A stretch of DNA of 64,000 nt from Owenia fusiformis (GCA_903813345.2 CAIIXF020000008.1:35986867-36050866); one strand, 5' to 3'. Counted from the stretch's first letter, positions 11,184 through 25,378 are shown. Program-made: numbers and translations. Notes: a model not told the origin generated them from the sequence alone.

Positions 11184-12269
11184 CTGGAAAACATGTGAGT
11201 GAATTGTTCACTGAGTTGGAAAATAAATTCTTGAATTCATTGATGTATTATCATTCGTGGCATAACTTTTAAAACAATGAGAGCAATACAATAACCCCTC
11301 CTTTATATGAGGAAAAGACATCCTTAATAAGATCCCAATAATGTAGAGACGTTGAGCAAATACAAGCATCTAAAATAAATGTAATTTCTTTAACTTTCAA
11401 AGTCAACTCTCAAATCGAAAGTCACATTTGAACTTCTTAGAACTTCTGGTTAATTTGAGGCAAGTTGAAAAAGACCTATTTTGACCTTTTTCAATGTCCT
11501 CTTATTTGTTGCCATGGTAAAAGAAATTGGTAGAAATGTGTTGAAAATCATAACAATTTGTTAATAAATGTTGATATTAAAAAGTCAGTTATAAACAGTA
11601 CATGTACTTGTTAAGCTATTGAATGTTGTAGCTGCAGGTGCCAAAAAACAATTACACCAACTGCCAAATGCCATGCACAAAAAGTTGGAGACTATAACAA
11701 TATGTCACTACTGGATATAGTACTACATGCATGTTTTGTAATAATCAGTCCTTTTCCTTTGGCACTTGTTCATACATATTTATTATTGGTTCACTTCCAG
11801 GGCACGGGGTTATAACGGAACTCCAATAACCCACACACCTGGGCCCACGCAACTATAGTATTTTTATTAATAATACTAATTGTCATGGTATGGCTGTGTT
11901 ATGTTGATGTTCTGGTAGCAGCCAAAGTACATTTCTAGGTAGTCACGTTGCCTTCACTTGCTTTGACACTATGATTGCTATGATTTGTAATTTGAAAATG
12001 CCAAATAGTTCTTTTATAATATCAATGACATGAAGCACCAGATATTTGATAAATTCACAAAATAACACACACAAATTGAAATTAATAGAGAATTTCATAC
12101 TAAAAAATTTCCGGTTTCAGTTTCTTGTTATAACAGCCATGAATGTCATCAACTTCAGGAAGAGAGTTTAGGAAGTTCAGGAAGATAGATTGACTAGATC
12201 ACATACTATTACGGTTGTTTGCAATAATGCAGTAAATAACAATTATTTGAGGATGTTAATATAACTTAC

Positions 12270-12336
12270 TGGGTAATTCTCTGTTGACAGAAGTGCAAAT
12301 AGTCTCAGCGCCCCTATAAGAATGTGATCATATGCC
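12270..12336 (-). CDS. TPC-like channel exon 8: pore helix 1 and selectivity filter
   Basis: A 67-base exon with acceptor ATGTTGCAG and donor GTAAGTTA. It encodes AYDHILIGALRLFALLSTEN then YP (residues 496-517). It corresponds to the TPC1 pore loop 'LFVLLTTANFPD'. The filter reads Ser512-Thr513-Glu514-Asn515, where vertebrate TPCs have T-A-N, so an acidic residue replaces alanine. The phase joins both neighbours exactly. Confidence 0.9.
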
Positions 12337-12502
12337 CTGCAACATATGATGGACAATATTCAGATGTGTATAAAGAGCTATACAAATTGGAATATGTATG
12401 AATAATAAATTTTATTCAAGAATTTAAGTCTAGCTTAAGCATACAAAATCAGATGTAAGTGCATGCCTGTTTTTAATATTTCGAGTGATTGCAGTTTTTG
12501 GT

Positions 12503-13145
12503 GGGTGGATGGATGGATGGATGGATTGATGGATGGGTGGATTGATGAATTAATGGATGGGTGGATGGATTGATGGATGGATGGATGGGTGGGTGGATGG
12601 ATGCATGTATGGATGGATGGACAAACAGATAGAGGGATGGATGAATGTATGGATGGATGAATTAACGGAGGGATGGATGGATGGGTGGGTGGATGCATGT
12701 ATGGATGGATGGATGGATGGGTGGGTGGATGGATGCATGTATGGATGGATGGACAAACAGATAGAGGGATGGATGAATGTATGGATGGATGAATTAACGG
12801 AGGGATGGATGGATGGGTGGGTGGATGCATGTATGGATGGATGGATGGGTGGGTGGATTGGTGGATGGATGAATATATGGATGGATGGACAAACAGGTAG
12901 AGGGATGGACGAATGTATGGATTGATGGATGGGTGGGTGGATTGGTGGATGGATGAATATATGGATGGATGGACAAACAGGTAGAGGGATGGACGAATGT
13001 ATGGATGAATGAATAGATGGATGGATGAATGTAGGGGTGGATGAATATATTGATGGGTGGATAGATGGACTAACAGATGGACAGACAGATGGATGGATGA
13101 GTGGATAGATGGACGGATGGATAAATGATTGGGTGGATGGGTGGA
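12503..13145. repeat. GGAT-rich satellite with higher-order units
   Basis: Tetranucleotide GGAT repeats organised in longer units that include ACAAACAGATAGAGGGATGG; one block of over 100 bases is duplicated almost exactly. Open frames of Ile-His-Pro-Ser repeats on the minus strand come from this and are not genes. Confidence 0.95.
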
Positions 13146-13325
13146 ACATAAACCAGGTACATCTGAGCTGATATATCCTCAATCACACTGTTGTGGTAAG
13201 TCATTAAACATATGTTATGATCACAATTTTGGAGGATCTATTTATGGCTTAAAAAGCCAGTGATCATAAATGCTTTCTATTTTATTCTAAACAGGCAAAG
13301 GGAAGAACATAAATAGAATAACACT

Positions 13326-13590
13326 ATAACAGCAACACCATAGCGAAGCAAATCCCATCATTAAGACATGGCTGTCATTTCATTATAGACAGTGTTTTAT
13401 GAGGGTCACATTTCATACCAGCCCTCAGTGCAGAATTTTATTCTGTGTTATCATAAACTATTCACATTTAAAATTTCGACAAAATTGATTCAAAAATATG
13501 AAACATGTAAAAATGGATGCCATTGTTAATGCCTGGACAGACAGATGGACAGACAGAGCCATTCTCTACATTCTCCATAAGATATTAAAG
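13326..13590. repeat. Family 1 relic
   Basis: Left end AGCAACACCATAGCGAAGCA, one weak core unit, then GACAGACAGATGGACAGACA; right end degraded. Confidence 0.5.
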
Positions 13591-14356
13591 ACATACTTTC
13601 AATTATTGCGCAAATTAATAAAACATTATCTGATTTCATTTCTGAACAAACAACTTTTATTCCCACAATGATTTTATCTTTATTGCATATTTATTGCGTT
13701 GAGCAAGTGTTGTTTTTTCATTGAAGTTTCTGTTATACTCAGCAAAGTGCAATTATTGTAAGAGTTTTACAAAAAGCTAACAAACATCAAATATAAGAGA
13801 TAACATAAGCAAAACAAATTCAACAAAACAAAACATCAGATATGAGAGGAAGAAGAGAAATCAGCATTACAGGATACCTGCCCACCTGCTGTGATTTGGT
13901 TGCACAAGCAGACAAATGAATGGACAGAATACAAGGTTCATGATAAACCCCACTCATGTTGGGGACATGATCTGGAACATCAATTTGGAGTTATTTAATT
14001 ATCATAAAAAACTATATCCTGTGTTGCTGATAAATGAAATTGACAATCACTATAATAGTAGCCACAGTAATATATTGAATGAAATGCAAAAATGAAATGC
14101 AGCAATGAAGGTGTAATGACTCCCTACAGAAACTCATGATAATATATAGCTAGTATTCTACCATAATGCAAAGATGAAAAATAATTCAAGCCTGTCTAAA
14201 CGTATCTAAAAAATAGTTCTACCTCATTTCAAATACCTCCATACACATTTAAACATTTCTTAACTCATAAGTCTTGTTCCTGCCTTGACAATTCATCTTG
14301 TTCTATCTATGTTCCTATTTTATCCCTAGTGCAAGCAGAACATGATAGCAACCCAG

Positions 14357-14532
14357 GCCCGTAGCAAGGATTTGCCAAGGGGAGAGGGGGTTCAGTTTTC
14401 AAAAATGTCCAGGGGGGTTCACTTTTGACAATTTTGGCCCAAATATGGCTAAAATCACTTATGAAGTGCTCAAAATAGTGGAAGACTGCATGATTTTGAA
14501 AGGATTTTTGGCCAGGGGGGGGGACGGTTAAT
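14357..14532. repeat. 'CCGTAGCAAGG' G-rich repeat copy
   Basis: Contains GCCCGTAGCAAGGATTTGCC and GGGGGGTTCACTTTTGACAA. A related copy lies inverted at 46912-47050. Confidence 0.7.
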
Positions 14533-15139
14533 ATCATTGACTAACTGCTATAAATATTCTGCATGTTGTACACACTTTTTACTGCAATTAATGCTTGACT
14601 GTATAACATTGCAACACATCTCTAGTGGGGTGAAAAGTACAGCAATTCCATTCTTATTCTCCTCTCGTTTTTTAATGTATTTTAACTGAATTGCAGAAAG
14701 GGTTGCTGCCAGAACATATTGAGTAAACTTGATCTCTAGAGCATCCATATTGTTTAGTTCCAACTACTTTCACTGATTTAACAACATTTAAGCCTGTTCT
14801 GCACCATTTTCAAATGGAAATATAATACAAGAAACAGGACTTTGAGCAATTAGCATTCAACGTTATACTAATATTTTATTATTATTTACTTACATTTCTA
14901 CACACTAATATAAATCAAAGCATAATGTATTATAAAAATGATTTACTTTCAAAAAGAAACATTGCCCTCCTTACCACCCTAAAATTGCATGAGCCACTAA
15001 TAAGAATATTCATCACCACATTCAAGTCATCTAACACAGAACTCCACAAAATTGTTACCTTAGAGAAAACGGAGGAACCAGTTTGCTGTAGATGGACAGA
15101 CGAACAGATGGACAGACATAGACTGTCAATATGGCCCAA

Positions 15140-15318
15140 CCAGGGGCGGATCCAGGATTTTGTGTTAGGGGGGGGGGGGGCGTGTAATAATAACTATGTG
15201 CGAAGAGTCAAATTTTGAAAAAAAGCGATGAGGCAAAACACAAATTTTCCGACTTTTTAGGGGGGGGGGGGTGGGCGTGCGCCCCCCACACCCCCGTCTA
15301 GATCCACTGGTGCCAACT
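15140..15318. mobile_element. MITE with ends GGGGCGGATCCAGG / TAGATCCACTGG
   Basis: Imperfect inverted ends enclose G-runs and AGCGATGAGGCAAAACACAA. Confidence 0.6.
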
Positions 15319-15674
15319 CTAGGGGTTGGACATAAAAAGCATTTATTTTCACATAGAAACATTGCACACTTGTTTAAGAGGTTTACTAAGCGTTGTTCAA
15401 TTATATGGGTTATACTGTACCATATCCAGTGATCAGATACAACTGCAATGTTTATGATATAAATATAGTAGTTGTTTCTATAATAATTGTTTTCCTTACT
15501 GTAGCAGATGTTGTACCATAATCAGGGGATAATAATACAATCATGATAAAGAAAGGAAAAAGTGAAAGAGTAGGATAAGAAAATAAAGTGCCAATTTCTA
15601 TTCATGGTTATAAAGTATTTTAGAAAGGAATTGTGTCCAAATAGAAGGGAGGTTGAGCTCAACATTTTGAGAAC

Positions 15675-16157
15675 TACTGTACTCCGGGTAATGTTCGCGT
15701 GCGATTTAATTTCGCTTTGTTCGCGAATGTAGTAAAATCGCGAACATTTATCGTCGCAAAATTTGTCTTAAATCCCCGGGGATTTAACCCAGGCCTTTTG
15801 ATATGTTTCATTCGGTGTGAAACGTTTCTTCCAGTGTTGTTGGGCGAAGGCCTAAAAACATTTTGAATTGGCTTATTAGGCCAACAAAGGCAAGAACTGT
15901 TGACAACAATGATATCCTACAAATTGAAGTTGAAAAAGCCATTCAAATAAATGCCCTAAACGTGGGAAATACAAACATTATTTGGATTCTGAACGGGCTA
16001 AAATAGCCTGCTTTGATTCACGGTAATCGGAAAAAATTCAACTTGTGCAATCTGCGAAATGTCATCAACTCAAATCCGCGAAATTAAATAGCCGCGAAAT
16101 TGCAATTTTGAAAAATCGCGAAATTTTATAGCGTCGAAATTTACCCGGAGTACAGTA
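15675..16157. mobile_element. MITE with perfect 17-bp TIR, mariner-like
   Basis: TACTGTACTCCGGGTAA at 15675-15691 is the exact reverse complement of 16141-16157. The interior has many CGCGAA motifs and no ORF. A terminal TA fits a Tc1/mariner target. Confidence 0.85.
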
Positions 16158-16199
16158 TTAATAATTAAATTACATTAAGTATTAGTTCCACCCTTCAGA

Positions 16200-19080
16200 G
16201 TATTCACTTGCTCGATTGAGTATAAAGATATAAGGAAAAAATAATTATATTATTAGGTCCATGGAAAAAAATTGAGAGAGGACAGTAAATCCTTTGTATT
16301 TCAAGTTCATGTCCAAGTTCTCTGAAAATGGATAGCTATATAAAAAAACTCTCTATTGAACAAAAGTGGGAAAACTGATGAGTAAATTTTGTATATACTG
16401 TAGTTAAAACCCCTTCCCTATATAGTGAGATTATCTTTCACTAACGCACCTTCCCCTACCTAAAGGAATGAGTTTCATTATTCCACATTTGTTGAAATGA
16501 TCTCAAACTAGTGTTTGTGCCCTTACTGTCTAATTCTACATTTTTGTCACATTATTTATGGTAAAACACTTGGGAAAATACATAAGACTGGATACAAACA
16601 AGGGATATGAAATCAGAAACCTTTTAAAAAGTATATTGTGACTAAAATGGGAAGAAGCGGTATTTTGAAAAGTATACTAATAGAATATCTCTGATCTCAC
16701 ATGAGGGGGAAGTTCAGTCATAATACCACAAAAATCTGGGGTCTTAAAATGTCCTGGTGAGAACCTTGATACTTGATAAATATAATGTCCATAATTAATG
16801 TGGCATGTCAGACATCGTAAAAGGGCAACCAAAATGCAAAGGATAGGTATCGATATGGTGAACTGAGTTCAACAATGTTTTTTCTCTTAAACCAATTAAT
16901 GAAAACATTCTTTAAAAAACATGATTCTATATGTAATGTTAACTGATTGACAACAATTTAATGCGAAAATTATTTATACGAGGGGTGATCAATAAGTAAT
17001 GGACGCTTTTTTACACAGATGCTTTTTATAGACCAATCCCTTCGATTTTCTTACCAGTGATACATCATTCAATTATCTACCACCGCTGAAGATTTGAAGA
17101 CAATATATATATATTACATGTTGATATATCCTTATTTCCGTGAAGGAGGTACAGGTACCCCGGGACCGACATTTACGTCACATATTCTGAAGCTATTTTA
17201 GATTGTTTAACATGCAATGCAGTTGAATGCAGGCTGAACAAAACAAACCATTATGGTCATGAATTACCCCATTTTGTTATGCCATGGTTGATTTTGAATA
17301 TTTTATCATCACTATGTGGTATTCATGCCACATTCATTCCACAGGGCCCTCTAAATAGGTTATTGTACTAAATAAAAGTTATCGTGAAAATGAGAGAGTC
17401 GTTCTCGAGAGAAAAGAGCATAAATGCGCATTTAGAGAGTTTTGGTCCGTTTAAAAATCTGTAAAAAATTGGGGTACTTAAAAGCATCGGGAGGCATCAT
17501 ATATTTCAAATTAGACACAAGGAAGTCAATATTGAGCAAGTTATGGCTATTTTAAATTCAAATAAAACCGTTAACCCGTACCGGTCCAGCTTTTGACCCG
17601 TACCGGTCAATTTTCGTTAGCTGTGTATATCAAGGGTGGTTATGGGAAACTGTTTCAAAACAGAAATAAGTCATTTGGCATATGAGTTATTAGCCTACAG
17701 AGTTCCTCCACCTGGTAATAGAGTAATAAACCTGAGGGCTTTATATAGACATATATTACAACACACTCCATGCATATTATAATAAACATTCGTGGATTAT
17801 CATAAACATTTGTGGATTATCATTAAACATTTGTGGATTTTCATCAAACATTATCGGATTACGACAAACACAAAAGAAGAACTATTATCATATTACATCT
17901 ATATCTACATTTACCTAAGTATTACTGATTCACACATGTATTACAACATATTTTATATATTATTGTTATCTCATTTAGTTTTTCTAAAATATATTACTGT
18001 ACATTGTTATATTTTAATTGCTGTTTTTACTTTCTGTTATTATTGAAAGTGACAACTATCAATTGCATTCCTATATCACACACTTACATGTATGATCTAA
18101 TACCTTCCTCATCTAAAGAACCATGTTTCACTATTATTTTCTCATATAGGATTGGAACTTGCAAGTCAATTGATTTCGGGGCATATTGACATTTTTTCCT
18201 TTATTGAATTTGCTGGCAATATTCTTTGTTGTTTCTTTGAATGCCTTCTCTTCCTTAGTGATGTAACACTTAGTCTCCAATTAGTGAAATAAAATAATTA
18301 CAGTTGAACATGCAGAGTCATTTTGCTTTAGAATTTCAACAGCCAATGTTCAATACTTTGTATTGATTGAGCCAGAACTAGTCCATTTCTTCTCTATCGT
18401 ATGTTTTAATTTGTTAATGGATTACTCAATCTGGTCTTTGATACCTGTATGATCAGAAAATGTACAGTGATGCCATAAATAATTTTACCTCATTTCTTGA
18501 CTAAGTTTTACACCTGCCACAAGAGGATTACATAAAAGGACACCAATCAACCCAATTTTGAATGCATATCTTCAGGAGCTATTAAAAGCAATTTTATGTC
18601 ATACTACTGATAAGAATTGTGATTAAACATATTGCTTCTCAAGAGGTTATGCTCTAAAAAAGAATTTATGCAAGTAATTAGTAACTATTACATGAATTAA
18701 ATAATTATCATTCAATTCAGAAGATATACTGTACTTAAGACACAATGAAAAAATCATTTTTGGGGTTTTCAAGTAAGCTGACATCATTTTATTTCAAACT
18801 GCATAAATGTATTTTGTTTATTCCGAGCTGATCTTACCTAATTAGATAATTTTTATATATCATGGGTAAAATATCTCAATATGTCAACCTCTATTGTTAT
18901 ATAACTTTCAAGGTAAGGAATCGGCTCTCATGAACATAAGCGGTTTAGCTGTTGCAAAAATAAAGAAAACCCCAACTACCTGAAGTAAAAAGTCCCACCA
19001 AACATATACTCCTTAAAGGACCAGTCTTTTTCCTCATAGGTTTACATGTTAATCCCTATGTATCTTTAAACTCTATTCTT
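16200..19080. other. Intronic stretch without recognised genes
   Basis: AT-rich. Holds a solo 'TATCGATATGGTGAAC' arm (16846-16915), a mariner-like end CGAGGGGTGATCAATAAGTA near 16980 without a partner, and a short TGTGGATTATCATAAACAT repeat (17790-17850). Nothing else was recognised. Confidence 0.5.
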
Positions 19081-19625
19081 TAAGCCCGAAACGAAAGAAA
19101 AACTAATAGACGGATGGACGGAGGGCGGAGGAGTTCCTTATATCCCTCCAAACTCGATGGGATAAAAATGATGGCCATTTTGAAATAAGCAGCCATATTG
19201 AAAGTTCCTTCTCCAGCAGAGGTCCTACTCCCATGATAAGGCATAAGCCTACAAAATTCTCTCCAAATCACTGGTATTAATAAATGGATGGACAACCAAT
19301 ACAGACAATGGATGGCTTGTCAAGATTGTAACTAAGTTCAGTAGAATAATTGCTGCCTATTCAATGGTTACTGAAAGTGTATAAAATATTAATTCAATGA
19401 ATGTATAAAGTGACACATATAAATAATGGGACATCAGCTATAGATGAAGACATTTTACTCCAGAATAACTTAACACAGTTCAAACAAACATTGTATTATA
19501 TTGAAGATACAAGATTTTCTTTAATAATCACAAATTCATCAAAGCTAGGGTATTTTCATGCCCTCACATGCTAAATGTGCATCCATTCTCAGTTTGATTT
19601 GAGAATAATCTTCTATGATGATAAC

Positions 19626-19828
19626 AGTCATCTGCCCAGCATTAAAGCAAGTGGGTGCAGCACATACCTGAGATTCTAAAAACAGGCTTGCACCCACTGA
19701 GATTTCACTAGCACCCACTTGAAAATGAGAAAAATCATGTTAAAACATATTTTGACCAATTTTGGACTGAATTGTTAAAATGAGAAATTTGCACCCACTT
19801 GAGAAAAAATCCTGGGGAGAACACTGGA
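19626..19828. mobile_element. MITE, 'GTGGGTGCA' family, copy 1
   Basis: Related along its length, inverted, to 51060-51262. Ends resemble GTCATCTGCCC and GGGGAGAACACTGG. GCACCCACTTGA recurs inside. Confidence 0.65.
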
Positions 19829-20889
19829 TTGCATCACAATTTCTTGTCATGAAACTCAGGGCATTAAAGAAACCAATGTATGTATGGTGTATAAAGACAA
19901 GCGCTTGAATTATGTTACTCTCATTTGGGAATGGGAGCAAGGACTCCTTTAGAAGGCAGATCACTGATTTTCTCAAGTAGGATATTCTTCATGCTAATAT
20001 CATTGATTTATATGTAAATATTGCTGTATCAAACAACATAAATCAAACAAATTAGACAGTTTTGCACATTTTTTTTTTAACAATTAGGTCCCAATTAGTT
20101 AATGGTTAGAAATAATCATTTATGAATAAAAAACGTTTAAATCTAAGCGACAGTTCCTATTTGAAAACTGATTCGCAAATGCTTTATGGAAATTATATTG
20201 AAGACTGCACCATATTGCTACTATATATAAGCTGATAAGGCTTGAACTTTCAGAATAACATGATCAGTGAGAATGCAAGCAGCGTCGGAAATTAATAGGA
20301 TCTTTTAGGAGAATGGGTAAGTCTTGAATCCACTCCATATATTTCAATGTTTATTTAAAATTCATTGTTTACCTTCATGACGTTTTATTGTTAACTGAAA
20401 ATCATTTAAATGTCAGAATTTAAATTCACACTAACTTATACCAAGACATTTTATATATGAAATACAAAATTATTGGAAAATGTGATTTTTTGAATTTGTT
20501 TTAATTGATTACCAAAAATTCAAAAATGGGTGAACACATACACATTTTTATCAAATTGCAATAATATATTTAAGTTTCGATTAAATTGTGGTTATAAACA
20601 TGTTTAGAATACTATAGCATGTCGAAGAGTCCCATAGCATTACTAGAACACAGGTGTTTCTAATACTATAACATATATAGTCCCATACTAGAACACAAGC
20701 AAGATATGAATGATAACCAAAATTGATATGCAGAAATAATTTGAATAATGCATTTGAATTAAAAAACACATAAAGCACAAATATGAAAAAGTATTTTAAA
20801 TATCTTAAAATAACCTGCACATATACAGTTTTAATATTTGTTTATTCATCAATTATATCAATGTTTAGTGTACTATAGCTAAAAGTTAT

Positions 20890-21237
20890 ACATTTCAATT
20901 TAATACTTTTCCAGGTAATACTTTTTCAAATCTGACTTAAATTTATTTTAGAATTTAGATGTCTAAAAGTTTCAGGTAATTCATTCCATGTTGTCTGTCC
21001 TATGTATTTAATGCTGTCCACATGTGGATTTAATATACCATGTTTTAATAAATCATGTTTTAGACACTGGTTTTTGGCACTTCCATAAGTTTCTGTCAGT
21101 GTATCAATGTTTATTTCAAACTTATCAGTAATGACCAGTTTTGAAATGGGCTTTACAATGGTATGTATGAAGAATATAACACATAGAGAATGCTGTCCTA
21201 GGCTTATATGAAAAAGTATTACACTGTATGATAGCAA
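20890..21237 (-). pseudogene. Decayed LINE reverse-transcriptase C-terminal fragment
   Basis: The minus-strand frame reads ...HVDSIKYIGQTTWNELPETFRHLNSKI. After a frame change near 20935 it continues as KFKSDLKKYYLEKY. 'WNxLPxxxR...S...FKxxLKxYL' is the usual C-terminal tail of non-LTR retrotransposon ORF2 proteins. No catalytic domain remains nearby and the frame is broken, so it is a dead 5'-truncated copy. Confidence 0.5.
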
Positions 21238-21589
21238 ATTGAAATTTATGACTTAATTTAAAGGAAAAAGTCACATTAGCGAGTTTGAGAGACAATGTTT
21301 TTAACCATTGCTAAATTTTTAAATTTTCATCTAATTTTTTAAAACTTCCATCAGTTATTCACAATATGTATGCCATGTGCCTCCAAGAGTTTAGTAGAAT
21401 TATACAAAATTTTGAAAATGTTAGTACATGCATTATTTAATAATCTTTCAACTGAAATGATAATAAAAATAAAACAGCTTGAGTCAACAGTAAAAATTGT
21501 CCTTGATCAACATAAGAATGCCCAGGAGACATGCATGCAGTATATAGGGAACATCTAATTTACTAGTTCATTACTAACTAGAAAAACAG

Positions 21590-22570
21590 CAACTCCACGG
21601 AGTAGCAAATCCCACCGAACAAAACATGTTTTGATAAAAAGCGGCCATATAAAATTTGAGCCAAATCCATCCACTGGTATTTGAATTATCAAAGATTATG
21701 TTTTTATGAAACATGGTTGCCATGAAATTCAGCTGTCATCTTTAAATTTCTTCTTTAGCAGAGCTCCTATGTCTCATGGCATCAGCATGTACAATTTAAT
21801 TCAAATCCATCAACTGATACTTGATTTATCAAGGATTACATGTTTAATGAAAAATGGCGGAGATTTCGATAAATAGCAGCCACCTTGAAAATTTCTTCTC
21901 AAGCAGAGCTCCTTTATCCCAAGGCATCAGTATATAAAATTTGAAGTAAATCCTTCCAATGGTATTTGAGTTATCGAAGATTACCTTTTTATGAAAAATG
22001 GCAGCCATTTTGAAATTAAGCTGACGCCTTTGAAATTTCTTCTGAAGCAGATCTCCTTTTTCCCTAAACATCAGCATATAAAATTGGAATCAAATCCATC
22101 TACTGGTATTTGAGTTATCAATGATTACGTTGTTTTTACGAAAAATTGTGTCCGGCGCCATTTTGAAATTCAGTGGCCATCTTAAAAATGTCTTCTTGAG
22201 CAGAACTTCTTTGTCTCTATAGGCATCAGCATATAGAATTTGAACTAAATCAATCAACTGGTATTTGAGTTATCAATTCTTTTATGAAAAATGGCGACCA
22301 TTTTGAAACTTAGCTGCCATCTTGAAAATCTCTTCTCAAGCAGAGCTCTTATGTCCCTAGGCATCAGCATGTAAAATTTGAACAATCCATTCAATGGTAT
22401 TTGAATTATCAAAGATAACGTTTTTTTTTTGAAAAATGGCCGCCACTTTGAAATATGGTAGCCATCTTGAAAATGTCTTCTTGAGCAAAGCTCCTTTGTA
22501 CCCAGGCAACAGCATATCAAATTTGAACCAAATCCATCCACTTGCATTTGAGTTATCAAATGATTATATT
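21590..22570. repeat. Family 1 element, core expanded to about seven units, right end missing
   Basis: Left end GCAACTCCACGGAGTAGCAA; units of about 125-130 bp with AAAATGGCGGCCATTTTGAA, TTCTTCTCAAGCAGAGCTCC and GGTATTTGAGTTATCAA. No microsatellite or right terminus follows. Confidence 0.85.
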
Positions 22571-22599
22571 TAAAGCAAAGAAACACCCATTCTCAAACA

Positions 22600-23330
22600 C
22601 TTACAAAACACTCGAGTACAATGTGGATGGCTTGTGCGCGACCCGTTTATTAAAGTAATCCATATAATATACAGAATCATACAGGTTTCACAATCCCTCT
22701 GCGTCTCTATCATCAATCCCCCTCAGGGATTCTCCACTAATGCACCGAGCATTTCCGTGGCCTCTTAGCCATTTAAACATTATTATATCTGAACAAACAA
22801 TAATCAATCTCTCGGAGATTATTTCGATTATCCTTTATCAATGCACCGAGCATTAACGTGGCCTCTTTACCATTTGAATACTATTATATGTGCAATATCT
22901 TTTTTCAGTCAATAAATCTTTGACCTGTTTCAGCTTACATTCTATGTGCAAAGACAATTCAAATTAACCGTTTATCTCTCCATTTTCTACTAAATGATGT
23001 GAAACAAATATATCAGCGGCTATACCTGTAACTTAACTGTGAGCCAAACATGAACATGAACTGTCAAAATTAACAGTCATCATAACATTTTAAGACTTCA
23101 AATTTCAAGTTTCAAGATTACTTTGATAAAATAAGATAATGAATAACATGTCTAAGTAATTGTTTTGAACTTTTGTCAGTTTTGTGGAGACCCTTCTCAC
23201 GAAGTGTAAGAAGTACCTAATCTATTGTATTTAGATAGGAGGTCTACCTACATCCTAAGCTGAAACTGACGATGGTGTAGGCGCCAAAGCTCTAATGTAA
23301 AATATTGAAATATATTAAACTGTCTTTAAC
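22600..23330. other. Unclassified region with a duplicated block
   Basis: AATGCACCGAGCATT...GTGGCCTCTT occurs twice about 100 bases apart (22739 and 22840). Density of C/G words is higher than in surroundings, but no ORF or element ends were recognised. Confidence 0.4.
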
Positions 23331-23599
23331 AAATGCCTTCTAATGGTTTTCTTACATTAACAAATATTTACCTAAAAATAAATAAAATATCTGGTAAATT
23401 AAGTGAACAACTTATCTGGTTCGCATAAGAAGCCGAAGTGACCAGTTTACCTGAACAAACCATGATAACCAATCACATGACAGTACACCCAACAAACAAA
23501 TTCGAGCCTCGGTATCGCATTTAGCGCCCAATTCAAAAGTGTTATAACACTTCAGTTAATGCATTAAATCATTTTCGAACTTATAATTCACTTCCTTCA

Positions 23600-23825
23600 A
23601 TCGTTAGAAAATACATTTTTTCTGAAAAATGGCCACCATTTTGAATTAAGCGGCCATATTGAAAATTCCTTTTCGAGCAGAGGTCCCATAAGGCATAAGC
23701 CTATAAAATTTATATGAAATCCGTCAACCGGTATTTGAATTATTGCCTGGACACACAAATGGACGGATGAATGGACGAATGGACAGCTTTTCTATATCCC
23801 CCTCAAACGTCATTCAGTGGGATAA
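23600..23825. repeat. Family 1 element, right half
   Basis: One core unit (GGCCACCATTTTGAATTAAG), a GGACGGATGAATGGACG stretch and right end CATTCAGTGGGATAAT. Confidence 0.75.
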
Positions 23826-24954
23826 TGAGACCATGGTTGCATATCATACTGTTTAAAATTTCTTCAATGTTGGAGGTTATTGGTTGATTTGTCAGGCTAC
23901 CATACAAATCCAACAAAATAAAACCCAGAACTTTTTTAAAATGACTTAATTTTCCCCAAGTAAAGGCCCTGTAGGCATGATCATGGGCTTCAATTAGATA
24001 GCTGAAAGCCCATGGCATGATATATAAAATTCCAGCAAATCGGTATTCAGTATTTCAAACAATATGCATTCTAATATTTTACAACAGAGTGATTGGTTAT
24101 TTTAAGATTCAGTGAAATTAATTACTCTCATCAATTTCATTTTTCAAGTTAGCAGTTGAGTGAAAACCTATAAATAATATCATAAGGAATAACAACACAG
24201 GTGCTTATGCAGGTCAAATGCCTGGTGTTGAGCTCCTCGATAGCTAGTAATGAAAATATTCAAAAATGAATTAAAACATTGGAGGTAATTTACATTCAGG
24301 CTACCACCCTCGATCAAATTCTTGACACACAAGGCATTTGTGCTTTGAATTATTAGAATTCATTGAGATCTGGGCTTAAATCCTTAAACTAAAGCAAGTC
24401 CTCAATATGTGACACTCAATCATGAATATAATGAATATGAAACACCAAAGCAGACATCTGATACAACAAAAACAAAACCTTATATGGGGTTTCTTTCCAC
24501 AAAGGCTAATTGAAATTACTTCTTTGGTTTCAATTGTGTTTTCACCTGTCAGGTTTTGTTTTTTTAAATTATTCAGTCCTTCATTGTCAATTAATTAATC
24601 ATTTTCAATGAGTCTGTATCCATATACCATAGGATAGCACAATCAAGACCCATCTGGACCTTTTAGCATATTGAGTTCATATTCACCCATCTACTTACCA
24701 AATAAGAAGTCCCAAATCCCCCTCTTTCAGTGTTAATTTTGCGATTGTGCTGGCCGATCTAATTATTTTCTAAGAAATTAATTCAATCTGAAGTTTGAAT
24801 ATACCGGGAAAGTCCTCCTGTTATCTGATTGGTCGTTGAATTTGTTTATCATGAACCTGATTGGCAGCCTGGTTCAAGGCGCTTGTGTGACTCAATGGGG
24901 ATTCCCCTCGATAGCCGAGGAATAGATTGTGTTTAATTCTGGAGTTTGGTTGTT

Positions 24955-25022
24955 CTGTTGATTATTTCAATGTTTCGGCAATAATATACCCAAAAGTTAT
25001 TCTTAAGATATATCCATGGTAT
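24955..25022. repeat. Dispersed repeat fragment, inverted match at 41204-41265
   Basis: TTCTGTTGATTATTTCAATG through ATTCTTAAGATATATCCATG matches the complement of 41204-41265. The 87-codon open frame covering it is not a gene. Confidence 0.7.
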
Positions 25023-25378
25023 GTGAGATATTATATGAGCAATAACAATAGGACATCATTGATTGTCTGGGGGAGAAACCTATGGTATAATGCATCTTTA
25101 ATTGTTAAAAATTTGATTTGCACCTACTTGACTTATCCTAGTGAGAATCCTCTCAACATAGTAAAATATCAATTAGCTAATAATATTTGACATTTAATAT
25201 CATTTGGTTCTTGTTGTTTATTAATGTAATTTCCATGTCTGCTGTCATAAAAATGTAATAAACAGATTGCGTCAATTTCCTTCAATCTCAAAAGTGAAGT
25301 CAATATTTTCAATGATGTAATTGTTGGAAAAGACATATTGCTTAGTCCATGAATATTAGTCCATGAAGATGCATGACA

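Noticed and set aside
12435-13182. Long open frames of Ile-His-Pro-Ser repeats (minus) and Trp-Met-Asp-Gly repeats (plus)
   Set aside because: They are translations of the GGAT satellite in several frames; no unique sequence or gene context.
16979-17010. Mariner-like terminal sequence CGAGGGGTGATCAATAAGTA
   Set aside because: No matching inverted end or transposase in the window, so no element could be bounded.
24927-25190. 87-codon open frame
   Set aside because: Overlaps a dispersed repeat also found inverted at 41204-41265; no domain.
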